From the NCBI RefSeq assembly GCF_000157895.3, contig NC_022663.1:6138001-6202000 (forward strand): a DNA stretch of 64,000 bases, given 5' to 3'. The number at the start of each line of letters is the position of its first letter. Positions within the stretch are counted from its first letter, which is position 1. The translations under genes and the position numbers were made by a program. This document shows, piece by piece, positions 48,119 to 60,347 of this stretch. Below the pieces are notes generated by a model. The model was not told where the DNA came from. It saw nothing but the letters and a program-made list of their open reading frames with translations, and did no database searches. The stretch is from Mycobacterium kansasii ATCC 12478 (lineage in GTDB: Bacteria > Actinomycetota > Actinomycetes > Mycobacteriales > Mycobacteriaceae).

Positions 48119-49027
48119 CTACGCCATTGCCGGGCGCTTCCCGTTGCGGCGAACGGGGGACTGGCGCGTCTTGCGCGGTTGCGTGGGAGCGGGGACCGGG
48201 TCGAACGCGGCGGGATCGTCCAGATACTGGCGAAACACGTGGGCCATCGTCGCCGCCTGGTAACCGTCGACGAACCGGTGGTCCAGACCGATCGTCAGCG
48301 GCAGCACCGGGCGTACCACCGGTTGTCCCTTTTCGGCGAGCACCTTGTCGGTCACGGCCCCGATCAGAATCCCGAACGGCACGTGGCAAAACGTCGGCCA
48401 GGGAGCGGCGGCCGTGTCCAGGCCGTAGGTGCCCACGTTGCTGACGAGTATCGAACCGTAGGGACGGGCCTCGAGCCCGAGGAAGGGCAGGGGCAGCTGG
48501 AGACTTTCGGTAACGAACGCGATCGCATCCATCACCGGGCGTAGCAGTAGCGGCGGGAGGCCTTTGACCATGGCCTTGGCTTGCTTGAACTGTGGATCTT
48601 CGTTGTGCCGGATCCGTGCGGCACGATCAGCCAATTCTTTGGCGATGACCCAGGGCGGCTTCTCATTGATGCGACGCACGACGGCGCCGGAAAGATCCGT
48701 CCTGGCCGCTTCGACTCCCGTCACCACGTCTGTTCGCAGCGACACGACGAAAAAGCAGTCGATCGTCGGCGATGGCAGAAAGCTGCCAAATACCACGCGG
48801 CCGTTGAGGCCGGGCAGCGCTTCGACGACTTTGCCCGCCGCCCGGCCTACCAGATCCACGGGGGTGACATGCTGGCCCGTGGCCTCGCGAACCCGGGCGA
48901 TGTAGTCCAGCAGCCGCGAAGCATCGATTTCGGCCGTCGCCCAGATGATCGGGTCCTTTCTGGGACGCCAGGTGGCCATGGCGATCTTGCGCCAAACGGA
49001 GAACGGGATAGATGACGGTGCCCACAT
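48119..49027 (-). CDS. Orphan 2-oxoacid dehydrogenase E2-type acyltransferase (catalytic domain only)
   Basis: 302 aa. It carries the CAT/E2 fold with the catalytic LDHRFVDGYQAA (HxxxDG) near residue 260, and SNVGTYGLD and LRTDVVTGV earlier. There is no lipoyl domain, no E1/E3-binding domain and no neighbouring dehydrogenase, so the acyl donor is probably acyl-CoA or an acyl carrier, not a lipoyl arm. The tail is basic and Pro-rich. GGAG precedes the ATG. Paired with the SDR gene downstream. Function unknown. Confidence 0.82.
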   Translation of the reverse strand: MWAPSSIPFSVWRKIAMATWRPRKDPIIWATAEIDASRLLDYIARVREATGQHVTPVDLVGRAAGKVVEALPGLNGRVVFGSFLPSPTIDCFFVVSLRTDVVTGVEAARTDLSGAVVRRINEKPPWVIAKELADRAARIRHNEDPQFKQAKAMVKGLPPLLLRPVMDAIAFVTESLQLPLPFLGLEARPYGSILVSNVGTYGLDTAAAPWPTFCHVPFGILIGAVTDKVLAEKGQPVVRPVLPLTIGLDHRFVDGYQAATMAHVFRQYLDDPAAFDPVPAPTQPRKTRQSPVRRNGKRPAMA

Positions 49028-49189
49028 CGTCGGAGCTCCATTCCTTCGCGCCGCGACCGGCGCCTACCTCAATTCACGCCGGGCTTCGTGCCGATTGTGC
49101 GCCGCCGCCGGGTCGCCGACGAGGGAACAAGGTCCCCTACCGCCGCTGCCTTCCGGCCTTGTTCTGCCGAGTTGAGCGCGATGCGCCGT

Positions 49190-49867
49190 TCACCAGCCGC
49201 GATCGCGCCACTCCTGAAGGTGAGGGCGCTCGAGGCCCAGCACGGTGTCGTCACCATGGCCGGGATAGATGACGGTGGAGTCGGCGTACACGTCGAACAC
49301 CCGGGTGGTGACGTCGGTGAGCAGCTGGGTGAAATCGCCGGGCTGCCAGGTCTTGCCGACTCCACCGGGGAACAGGCAGTCGCCGGTGAACAACTGCGTG
49401 ACCCCGCCGGTCGCCGGCCCGTCGAGTGCCAGCGCGACCGATCCCGGCGTGTGCCCGCGCAAGTGGATGACGTCGAATGTCAGCTCGCCGATCCGGACGG
49501 TGTCGCCATTGGCCAGGAAACGATCGGGCCTGACCGGCAGCGGGTCGGCATCGATTTGGTGGGCGGCGGTGGGGGCGCCGGTGGCTTCGGCCACCGCCTG
49601 CAGTGCCTGCCAATGGTCGAAGTGCTGATGACTGGTGACGATCAACGACACCTTCGGCGCATACCGGCGGATCAGGTCGATGAGGACGTCGGCGTCATTG
49701 GCGGCATCGATCAGTAGCGTCTCGCCGGTCGTAGCACATGTCACCAGGTACGCATTGTTGTCGATGGGCCCCACCGACGCCTTGAGGATGGTCGCGCCGG
49801 GCAGCGTGCGACGGGCCGCGGTCCCCGGGTCGACGTGTCCGGTGTAGTCGTCATCGACGGTGGTCAT
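49190..49867 (-). CDS. Metallo-beta-lactamase-fold hydrolase, glyoxalase II-like (Rv1637c type)
   Basis: 225 aa. Metal-binding motifs: TSHQHFDHW (the HxHxDH motif with a leading Ser), GHTPGSVAL, TGDCLFPGGVGKT with the bridging Asp, and a YPGHGDDT C-terminal histidine. This set suits hydroxyacylglutathione hydrolase or, in mycobacteria, a mycothiol-thioester hydrolase. ATG 49867 (MTTVDDDYTGHVDPGT) was chosen over ATG 49888. It diverges from uvrA. Confidence 0.88.
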   Translation of the reverse strand: MTTVDDDYTGHVDPGTAARRTLPGATILKASVGPIDNNAYLVTCATTGETLLIDAANDADVLIDLIRRYAPKVSLIVTSHQHFDHWQALQAVAEATGAPTAAHQIDADPLPVRPDRFLANGDTVRIGELTFDVIHLRGHTPGSVALALDGPATGGVTQLFTGDCLFPGGVGKTWQPGDFTQLLTDVTTRVFDVYADSTVIYPGHGDDTVLGLERPHLQEWRDRGW

Positions 49868-49975
49868 GTGCGCCACTCCCCCCAGCAAGCGGTGGTACCC
49901 GCGACTATCGTGGCTGCCCCGGCATTGCCGTTGTCGGCGCAGGTCATAGGCGTCACCTTACTGGTCCCCGAATGC

Positions 49976-49998
49976 TTGTCGGTACGGGCACATAGCAT
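49976..49998 (+). promoter_or_regulatory. RecA-independent damage promoter (PafBC type) of uvrA
   Basis: TTGTCGGTA (49976-49984), 8 bases, then TAGCAT (49993-49998). It differs from TTGTCRGTG-N8-TAnnnT only at the last base of the upstream element. Transcription would start near 50005, about 43 nt before the uvrA GTG, with GAAAGGG at 50036-50041 as the ribosome site. Confidence 0.8.
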
Positions 49999-50047
49999 GG
50001 GGAACGAACTCCGTCTCTAGAAGGAACCCGTCAGTGAAAGGGCCTGG

Positions 50048-52957
<2,910 letters not shown>

Positions 52958-53074
52958 GCCGGGTTCGGCCAATCCGTTGCGCCGACACGCCGCCGCAACG
53001 CGTAGCAGTGGTTGAAGTTTCGGCGTCAGCCAGCACCGGCGGCGGTGACCAGGCGTTCTCTCCCGCCCACCGTG

Positions 53075-53329
53075 TCACTCATCGGTGTGCATCGACTCAC
53101 GGATTCGGGCCAGTCGTTCGGCCGCCGCGCGCTGGCGCTTTTCGTACTGTTCCTCGACGGATCGGCTCTCAGTCGTCTCGGCATCCAGTTCGGCCGCACC
53201 CATCGCTGTCGCGTAGCGGGATTCGATCTTCTCCCGGACCGCTTCGAAGGTCGGGACCCCGCCATTGTCATATCCGGGGTCATGTCCGGGGTCGGACGAG
53301 TCGGCCTGGGCTGCTGGTTCGTCGGGCAT
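53075..53329 (-). CDS. Small acidic hypothetical protein (Rv1638A type)
   Basis: 84 aa from ATG 53329; a GTG at 53350 overlapping the upstream stop as TAGTG would give 91 aa. The N-terminal third is acidic and Gly/Asp rich (DSSDPGHDPGYDNGG). The rest is a charged helix (FEAVREKIESRYATAMGAAEL, then EEQYEKRQRAAAERLARIRESM), probably coiled coil. No known function. Convergent with uvrA; about 117 nt separate the stops, with an inverted repeat CGTTGCG/CGCAACG in between. Confidence 0.75.
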   Translation of the reverse strand: MPDEPAAQADSSDPGHDPGYDNGGVPTFEAVREKIESRYATAMGAAELDAETTESRSVEEQYEKRQRAAAERLARIRESMHTDE

Positions 53330-53349
53330 GCCGCCACGGTACTGCGGCA

Positions 53350-53793
53350 CTACGTCACCGGCCCGTCACCGCGGCGCCGATGATCGAGGTAGCGGACCAT
53401 CTGTGCCCAGTACACCATGGTCAGCGCCATTTGCAGCGCGGTCGCGACAACCGCCGGCTTGAGTCGGCGGCGGCGGGCCGCGATCACCGCGCTCAGCGAA
53501 ACGGCCGATGTCAGCGCGCTGACCAGCATCGCCGCGTCGGCCGGACGCTCGGCGATCCACAATTCCTCGCCCACCATCGCCCGCGTCGCCCATGCTCGAT
53601 GGTGTTTCGGCTTGCCGAAGACAAACGGATTGACCGCCAGCCACAATGCGATCACCGCGGCGTGGATCCGGTGCCGGGTCCATATCGGCACCAGCGCCAG
53701 CGGTGTGCTTGCCCAGCGCGTCCAGGCGCTCCAGGGATTGCAGTGCCGGGCGAATACCGCCCGGCGAACCCGCGCGACAGGCCGCACCGGCAA
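53350..53793 (-). CDS. Small membrane protein (DUF6653-like)
   Basis: 147 aa. It starts at TTG 53793 directly after the esterase stop, or at GTG 53787. Sequence FARHCNPWSAWTRWAS near the N-terminus, then three hydrophobic segments (about 30-55, 80-105, 115-135), with GKPKHHRAWATRAMVGEELW in the loop. The NPWS-W-R opening resembles the DUF6653 group; this is memory-based. It sits between the Rv1638A-like and Rv1639c-like genes in one minus-strand run. Confidence 0.7.
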   Translation of the reverse strand: MPVRPVARVRRAVFARHCNPWSAWTRWASTPLALVPIWTRHRIHAAVIALWLAVNPFVFGKPKHHRAWATRAMVGEELWIAERPADAAMLVSALTSAVSLSAVIAARRRRLKPAVVATALQMALTMVYWAQMVRYLDHRRRGDGPVT

Positions 53794-55236
53794 CTACCGT
53801 CCGGCGGTGACGACCTGCGCCGCCGCACCGCCGGCACCCGGTAACGAAATCCGGGGTGCCTGCGGAGTGTCCAGTTGCCCGGCCAGCCAGGGCAGGGCCC
53901 GCACGAACGCCTGGTCGGCAAAGGGCCAATCGTGCTTGCCCGGTTGGGGGACCACCGCGCAGTCGATGCCGTTGGTCCGGCCCAGCGCGCACAGCGCATT
54001 GGCGGCCGCCGTCTGGTTGCCCGGATTTGCGGCGGCATCGCGCCCGGCCACCCGCATGGCGGCGGTGTCGACGATCGGGGTATCCCGACGCCCCGCCGGT
54101 TGACCAGGGACAGAGATGGCGAACCAACCCGAAACCCCGGTATACGGCCCGTGCCGGGTGATCACCGTCGTCGGATCGAATGCGGCCCAGGCGTCGGCGT
54201 TGCCGCCGAACAGCCTGGCGATGGTTTCCGCCTTGTTTCCCGCGTTCGGGTAGAAATCTCCGGCGACATCGACGAATGCGCTGAACAGGTCGGGGTGCAT
54301 GACCGTCAAATCCACGGCGCAAGTCCCGCCCATCGACCAGCCGACAATGCCCCAGTTGCGCTGCTGCGAGCTGACGCCGAATTTCGAGACCATATATGGC
54401 ACAACGTCTTTGGTCAGATGATCGGCCGCGTTGCCGCGTCGTCCATTGACGCATTCGGTGTCGTTGTTGAAGGCTCCGCCGGAGTCGACGAAGACCAGCA
54501 CCGGCGCATTGCCATCGTGGGCGGTGGCAAATTCGTCGACCGTCTGTATGGCGTTGCCGGCTCGCGCCCAGTCGGCCGGGGTGTTGAACTGCCCGCCGAT
54601 CATCATCACGACAGGCAATCGCGGGGGCGGATCACTCGCGAACCAGGCGGGCGGCAGGTACACCAGTTCCCCGCGATGTTTGAAATGCGATGCCGTGGAC
54701 GGGATGGAGACCGGCACCACGCTGCCGCGCGGCGGCCGTGTTCCCTTGCCGGCCATCGCGGCAACGCTGGCCGGATCCGCCTGATCGGGCAGCGGACCGG
54801 AGGTGAGCTGGTTCCAAGCGGCCTGAACGGTCGGAAAATAGCCGACCCACAGGTTGAGCGCCAACGCCGCGCTGAGCACACATAGCGGCACCGCCATCAG
54901 CGATGCGCCGCGACCCCACCAGCGCGCGCTGCGCCAGTCCAGGACCAGTACCGTCGCGGCCACGCCCGTCAAACCGGCCCAGATCCAGAGCGCGGCCGGG
55001 GCGGGATCATTGGCGAGTCCGCCGAGATACCACCCGGTCCCGCAGGCCGTGGCACCTCCGACGGCCACCGCGGCCGGTAACCGGCGCCAGCGGCGAAAGC
55101 GCGACCCGATCGCCAGCACCAGTACCGTCGCGGTCGCCAGCTGGACCGTGATCGGCAGCCAGCCGTACATCAGCGAGGTATGGGCGCTGGCCAGCGGCTG
55201 CGCAAGATACACCGTCGACGCTGTCACAAGAACCAT
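53794..55236 (-). CDS. Membrane-anchored esterase-like protein (Rv1639c type)
   Basis: 480 aa. Four membrane helices in residues about 1-145 are followed by a periplasmic alpha/beta-hydrolase domain (about 175-470). This has VMMIGGQFNTPADW, the nucleophile elbow GWSMGGTCAVD, VDVAGDFYPN and a late KHDWPFADQAF segment that supplies the histidine. The Asp is probably in the loop before it. This is the esterase/antigen-85-like group. It is the gene after lysX on the same strand and may act on lipids or wall esters. Confidence 0.85.
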   Translation of the reverse strand: MVLVTASTVYLAQPLASAHTSLMYGWLPITVQLATATVLVLAIGSRFRRWRRLPAAVAVGGATACGTGWYLGGLANDPAPAALWIWAGLTGVAATVLVLDWRSARWWGRGASLMAVPLCVLSAALALNLWVGYFPTVQAAWNQLTSGPLPDQADPASVAAMAGKGTRPPRGSVVPVSIPSTASHFKHRGELVYLPPAWFASDPPPRLPVVMMIGGQFNTPADWARAGNAIQTVDEFATAHDGNAPVLVFVDSGGAFNNDTECVNGRRGNAADHLTKDVVPYMVSKFGVSSQQRNWGIVGWSMGGTCAVDLTVMHPDLFSAFVDVAGDFYPNAGNKAETIARLFGGNADAWAAFDPTTVITRHGPYTGVSGWFAISVPGQPAGRRDTPIVDTAAMRVAGRDAAANPGNQTAAANALCALGRTNGIDCAVVPQPGKHDWPFADQAFVRALPWLAGQLDTPQAPRISLPGAGGAAAQVVTAGR

Positions 55237-55313
55237 TGTGATCGCTTGTTAACCGTCCAGGAACGCGTTCATTGAATGTTTGCTGTGTATTCGCTGGTAG
55301 CTGTCGGACCGGG

Positions 55314-58300
55314 TTAATGCGGCTTCGCCAATGGAAATGGGAGTGTCTCGCGAATACTGCGTCCGGTGATCAGCATGACCACCCGGTCGACGCCCATGCC
55401 GAGGCCCCCGGTGGGCGGCATCGCATACTCCAAGGCCTGCAGAAAGTCCTCATCGAGCTGCATCGCCTCGGGATCTCCACCGGCCGCCAGCAGGGATTGT
55501 TCGTGCAGACGACGTCGTTGTTCCACCGGGTCGGTGAGTTCGCTGTAGGCGGTACCGAGCTCGATGCCCCAGGCCACCAGGTCCCAGCGTTCGGCGACTC
55601 CGAGCTTGCTGCGATGCGGCCGTGTCAGCGGCGACACCGAGGTGGGGAAGTCGATGTAAAACGTCGGCCGCTCGGTGCGGCTTTCCACCAGGTGCTCGTA
55701 CAGCTCGAGGACCACGGCGCCGGCATCCCACTGCGCCCGATAGGGGATGTGGGCCGCGTCGGACAACCTGCGCAGCGTCGCCAAGTTGGTGTCGACGTGA
55801 ATGTGCTCACCGAGGGCTTCGGAAACCGCGTCGTACACCGTCTTGACCGGCCAGACTCCGGAGATGTCGACGGGCTGCAGGCCGTCGCTGGTGGGCCGCA
55901 TCGCGATCGGTGCGCCGTTGGCGGCCTGGGCGGCGTTTTGGATGAGCTCGCGACAGCTGTCCAGCCACACCAGGTAGTCGGCATGTGCTTGATAGGCCTC
56001 GAGCAAAGTGAACTCAGGATTGTGACTGAAGTCGACGCCCTCGTTCCGAAAGGCCCGGCCCAGTTCGAATACGCGTTCCACGCCGCCGACGCACAGCCGC
56101 TTGAGGTACAGCTCCGGCGCGATGCGCAGGAACAGGTCCATCGAATAGCTGTTGATGTGCGTGACGAATGGTCTGGCGGCGGCTCCGCCGTGCACCTGCT
56201 GCAAGATAGGAGTCTCGACTTCGATGAAACCCTTGGCGAACAGTGTTTCCCGGACCGAGCGCAGTACCGTGCTGCGTGCGGTGAGCAGGTCACGGGATTC
56301 GGCGTTGACCGCCAGATCGACATAGCGGGTCCGCACTCGGGCCTCGGGATCGGTCAACCCCTTCCACTTGTTCGGCAAGGGCCGCAGGCATTTTCCGATC
56401 AGCCGCCAGCTGGACACGATCAGTGACCTGGTTCCCCGTTTGCTCGAGCCCATGTGCCCGGTCATCTCCACCAGGTCACCGAGGTCGATGGTGGCGTTGA
56501 AATCCGCAGCGCGGCCCTGCTGCAGGCATGAATTGTCAAGCAGCAGTTGCATTTCACCGGTCCAGTCGCGCAGGTGCGCGAACAACACGCCGCCGTAATG
56601 GCGTACCCGCAATATGCGTCCGGACACCGAAAGCGTGGCCTTGTCGTCCGCGCCCATCGCCTGTGCGACTGTGTGACTGGGCGAACGGCCTACCGGATAG
56701 GCGTCGATACCGTTGCGCCGCAAGGTTTTCAACTTGTTCAGTCGAACACGCACCTGCTCGGGCAGGCGACGCCCAACTTCGTCGTCGGCGAGGTCCACCT
56801 GCTGCAGCTCGGTGATGTCCGGTGCCGAGCCGTCGTGATGCAACAGCCCGGTGGCTGCCAGCGGTTCGGGCACCGCAGGGTGGTGCCCGGTGTGCGCTTT
56901 GTTGCGCCTACTGAACGGCAAGACCAGGAAGCCCTCGGCGATCACCGAGGCGACGCCCACCTTGGGTATCAGTCGTGCGTCCTCGTAACAGGCGTAGCGG
57001 GGCACCCATTCGGGTTGGTACTTCTGGTTGGACCGGTAGAGCGTTTCGATCTGCCACCAGCGGGAAAAGAAAATCAGCAGCCATCGCCACAGCCGGGCAA
57101 CCGGGCCGGCGCCGAGCTGCGCGCCCTGCTCGAAGGCGGACCGAAACATCGCAAAGTTCAGCGAGATACGGCTGAGGCCAAGACTTTCGGCGTGCAGCGC
57201 AAGCTCGCTGACCATGAGTTCGATGGTGCCGTTAGGCGATTCCGGAGAGCGGCGCATCAAGTCCAGGGAGACGCCGGTGGTGCCCCACGGCACCAGCGAC
57301 AGCATCGCCACCACCCGGTTGTCCGGGTCTAGCGCCTCGACCAGCAGGCAGTCGGAGTCCGCCGGGTCGCCGAGCCGGCCCAGCGCCATCGAGAAGCCAC
57401 GTTCGGTTTCGGTGTCGCGCCAGGCATCGGCGCGCGCGATGGTTTGTTCCATTTCCGCCGCGGAAATGTCGCGATGTCGACGGATACGCACCGTCAACCC
57501 GGCCCTGCGCGCCCGGGTCACGGCTTGGCGTACGCCGCGCATCTCCGGGCCGGACAACTTGAAATCCGTTGGCCGCAGAATCGCCTCGTCACCCAGCTCC
57601 AGCGCGTTCAGGCCCGCTTCGCGATAGGTCTGAGCGCCTTGGGAGCTGGCACCCATCACACCGGGGGACCAGCCGTAGGTCTGGCACAGCCGTAACCATG
57701 CGTCGACGGCTTGCGGCCAAGCCCGGGGGTCGCCCACCGGGTCACCGCTGGCCAGACAGACTCCGATCTCGACGCGGTACGTGACGGCGGCGCGGCCACT
57801 GGGTGCGAATACCACCGACTTGTCGCGACGAGTGGCGAAGTAGCCCAGTGAGTCGCTGTTGCCGTACAACTCCAGCAGTCCGCGGATGGCCGACTCGTCT
57901 TCGCCGGTCAGGGCGTTGTCGGCGCGTTGCGACTGGAACAGCACGATGGTGGCCGCGATCAAGGCGAAGGCGCCGAACAGGCCGAAGATGGCGTTGAGGA
58001 AGACGTGCGGCCGACCGGTGAACAGGTCGGGATCGGCGAGCGCGAATCCGACCACCCGGTTGGCCACATAGGGTAGCCGGTCGGGCGCCGCAAGCGATCC
58101 GGGGAACAGTTCCACCAAGCCCCAGGAAATCAGGATTCCGATAGCTCCACCGGCTAACAGCACGGCGGCCGCTTTGAACAATGCGGCCCTGCGGACCTTG
58201 GCCCAGAACTCGCGATAACCCAGCACCAGCACGACAATCGCGACCACGTGCACCGCGAAACCGAGGTTCTCACCGAAGTTTTCGGCTGCGGTGTTGCCAC

Positions 58301-58625
58301 CGGCGGCGATATCGGCGGCGTTCAAGAAGGCGGCCAGCACCATGTTTCCCAGCAACAGCAACCAGGCAATTCGCTTGCGTGCGGTCAGCGCCGCGGCCAG
58401 CAACGCCAGCACGAACGACCACGCGAAGCTGGTGTCGGGGAAGTTGAACAGATAGCTGTTGATGAACTCCCGAGGAACCTTGATGATCCAGCGAATCAGC
58501 GGCGACATGCTCGCCAGCAGCGACAGCGTCGCGATGACTCCGACGGTCCAGCCTGCTGCCGCGGGAACCCAGTGATACCGGGAGACGGGCCTGCTCTCCG
58601 TCGAGCGAGGCTTTGCGATGGTCAC
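55314..58625 (-). CDS. lysX: Bifunctional lysyl-phosphatidylglycerol synthetase LysX (MprF-like/LysRS fusion)
   Basis: 1103 aa. Residues about 20-215 hold six to seven membrane helices. Residues about 230-545 form the DUF2156 aminoacyl-lipid transferase domain. After a linker come an OB fold (LNKLKTLRRNGIDAYPVG, then LSVSGRILRVR) and a class II lysyl-tRNA synthetase with FRNEGVDFSHNPEFT (motif 2) and GLGMGVDRVVMLITG (motif 3). It charges lysine and adds it to phosphatidylglycerol, giving resistance to cationic peptides. GTG start at 58625. Related to the gene at 21021. Confidence 0.96.
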   Translation of the reverse strand: MTIAKPRSTESRPVSRYHWVPAAAGWTVGVIATLSLLASMSPLIRWIIKVPREFINSYLFNFPDTSFAWSFVLALLAAALTARKRIAWLLLLGNMVLAAFLNAADIAAGGNTAAENFGENLGFAVHVVAIVVLVLGYREFWAKVRRAALFKAAAVLLAGGAIGILISWGLVELFPGSLAAPDRLPYVANRVVGFALADPDLFTGRPHVFLNAIFGLFGAFALIAATIVLFQSQRADNALTGEDESAIRGLLELYGNSDSLGYFATRRDKSVVFAPSGRAAVTYRVEIGVCLASGDPVGDPRAWPQAVDAWLRLCQTYGWSPGVMGASSQGAQTYREAGLNALELGDEAILRPTDFKLSGPEMRGVRQAVTRARRAGLTVRIRRHRDISAAEMEQTIARADAWRDTETERGFSMALGRLGDPADSDCLLVEALDPDNRVVAMLSLVPWGTTGVSLDLMRRSPESPNGTIELMVSELALHAESLGLSRISLNFAMFRSAFEQGAQLGAGPVARLWRWLLIFFSRWWQIETLYRSNQKYQPEWVPRYACYEDARLIPKVGVASVIAEGFLVLPFSRRNKAHTGHHPAVPEPLAATGLLHHDGSAPDITELQQVDLADDEVGRRLPEQVRVRLNKLKTLRRNGIDAYPVGRSPSHTVAQAMGADDKATLSVSGRILRVRHYGGVLFAHLRDWTGEMQLLLDNSCLQQGRAADFNATIDLGDLVEMTGHMGSSKRGTRSLIVSSWRLIGKCLRPLPNKWKGLTDPEARVRTRYVDLAVNAESRDLLTARSTVLRSVRETLFAKGFIEVETPILQQVHGGAAARPFVTHINSYSMDLFLRIAPELYLKRLCVGGVERVFELGRAFRNEGVDFSHNPEFTLLEAYQAHADYLVWLDSCRELIQNAAQAANGAPIAMRPTSDGLQPVDISGVWPVKTVYDAVSEALGEHIHVDTNLATLRRLSDAAHIPYRAQWDAGAVVLELYEHLVESRTERPTFYIDFPTSVSPLTRPHRSKLGVAERWDLVAWGIELGTAYSELTDPVEQRRRLHEQSLLAAGGDPEAMQLDEDFLQALEYAMPPTGGLGMGVDRVVMLITGRSIRETLPFPLAKPH

Positions 58626-58944
58626 AAACCGCGAGGATATTCCCTCAAACCGGGAAAATCCTGGCGACCGGGTGGCTGGATTGCGCCTGCTCAGCGCGCT
58701 TAGGCTGGCGCGCTGGCCGGCTCGCTACCCGGGGGACGGGTCTTGGCTGTTAGACTGGCTGCTGCGACCATCCCGGCGAAGGCCAGGAACAGTTAAGTGG
58801 AGTCCCACTCCCACCGCCAGCCACGAAAAGGTCCAACGCTTTTTCAAGGTTGCGCGGTCCGGTCACAGGCATTGTTTGCGATGCCTGTTCTGCGCGTGGC
58901 GCAGGCGGCTGGAGTTGTCTCGAGCCGCGATCGGTCGGCATTGG
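58626..58944. other. Region between lysX and the infC attenuator
   Basis: About 320 bases that hold the lysX promoter on one strand and the infC operon promoter and leader start on the other. TGGAGT-CCC-ACTCCC near 58798-58812 can form a small hairpin, and several pairings are possible further on (for example ATGCCTGT with GGCATTG segments). No convincing coding frame: the open frames change character and have no RBS. Confidence 0.4.
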
Positions 58945-58968
58945 GCCCTGCTTAGGCAGGGCTTTTTT
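58945..58968 (+). terminator. Intrinsic terminator/attenuator in the infC leader
   Basis: GCCCTGC (58945-58951), loop TTAG, GCAGGGC (58956-58962), followed directly by six T residues. A perfect 7-bp GC-rich stem with U-run is a canonical intrinsic terminator, uncommon in mycobacteria. It lies 84 nt upstream of the infC start codon and downstream of the lysX promoter region, so it must be read through for infC expression. Confidence 0.85.
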
Positions 58969-59051
58969 GCTGATGGCTGGTGTATCCCACTGCTGATTCC
59001 GGCCCGTCCGGGCCCTGGCTGCAGCGGAAGAAAGCCAACAAGGGAGGCCAC

Positions 59052-59633
<582 letters not shown>

Positions 59634-59672
59634 CTCGCTAGCCCAACCAGAACTCACCAGGACTGAGGAAAA

Positions 59673-59867
59673 ATGCCCAAGGCCAAAACTCACAGCGGCG
59701 CCTCGAAGCGGTTCCGCCGCACCGGTACCGGAAAGATCGTCCGGCAGAAAGCCAACCGCCGGCACCTGCTCGAGCACAAACCGTCGACCCGAACCCGGCG
59801 CCTGGAAGGCCGTACGGCGGTGGCGGCCAACGACACCAAGCGGGTCAATTCGCTGCTGAACGGTTAG
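59673..59867 (+). CDS. rpmI: 50S ribosomal protein L35
   Basis: 64 aa, typical length. MPKAKTHSGASKRFRRTGTG opening and RQKANRRHLLEHKPSTRTRR are diagnostic. AGGA lies about eight bases before the ATG. Lies 39 nt after infC in the conserved order. Confidence 0.97.
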   Translation: MPKAKTHSGASKRFRRTGTGKIVRQKANRRHLLEHKPSTRTRRLEGRTAVAANDTKRVNSLLNG

Positions 59868-59942
59868 CCGGCGCCCCGTACGACCGGCTGGCGCCGGTAC
59901 CTGACCAAGCACGTCCGAGTCCGAACGAGAGTAGGAACATCC

Positions 59943-60332
59943 ATGGCACGCGTAAAGCGGGCAGTCAACGCCCACAAGAAGCGGCGCTCCGTCCTGAAGG
60001 CCTCGAAAGGTTATCGGGGCCAGCGGTCCCGGCTCTACCGCAAGGCCAAAGAACAGCAGCTGCATTCGCTGAACTACGCCTACCGCGACCGTCGCGCGCG
60101 TAAGGGCGAGTTCCGCAAATTGTGGATCTCGCGGATCAACGCGGCGGCGCGTGCCAACGACATCACTTACAACCGGCTGATCCAAGGTCTGAAGGCCGCT
60201 GGTGTGGAGGTGGACCGCAAGAACCTCGCCGATATCGCGGTCACCGATCCGGCTGCGTTCACCGCGCTCGTGGAGGTCGCCCGGGCGGCCCTGCCCGAGG
60301 ACGTCAACGCACCCTCCGGAGAGGCCGCTTAG
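59943..60332 (+). CDS. rplT: 50S ribosomal protein L20
   Basis: 129 aa. MARVKRAVNAHKKRR, RGQRSRLYRKAKEQ, WISRINAAAR and the C-terminal SYNRLIQGLKAAGVE-like NRLIQGLKAAGVEVDRKN are family signatures. L20 organises early 50S assembly, and in other bacteria represses its own operon. GTAGGA precedes the ATG. Confidence 0.97.
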   Translation: MARVKRAVNAHKKRRSVLKASKGYRGQRSRLYRKAKEQQLHSLNYAYRDRRARKGEFRKLWISRINAAARANDITYNRLIQGLKAAGVEVDRKNLADIAVTDPAAFTALVEVARAALPEDVNAPSGEAA

Positions 60333-60347
60333 GCGCACCGCATCCCG

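Noticed and set aside
52970..53000. Inverted repeat CGTTGCG/CGCAACG after uvrA as a terminator
   Set aside because: 12-nt loop and no U-run; too weak to list as a terminator.
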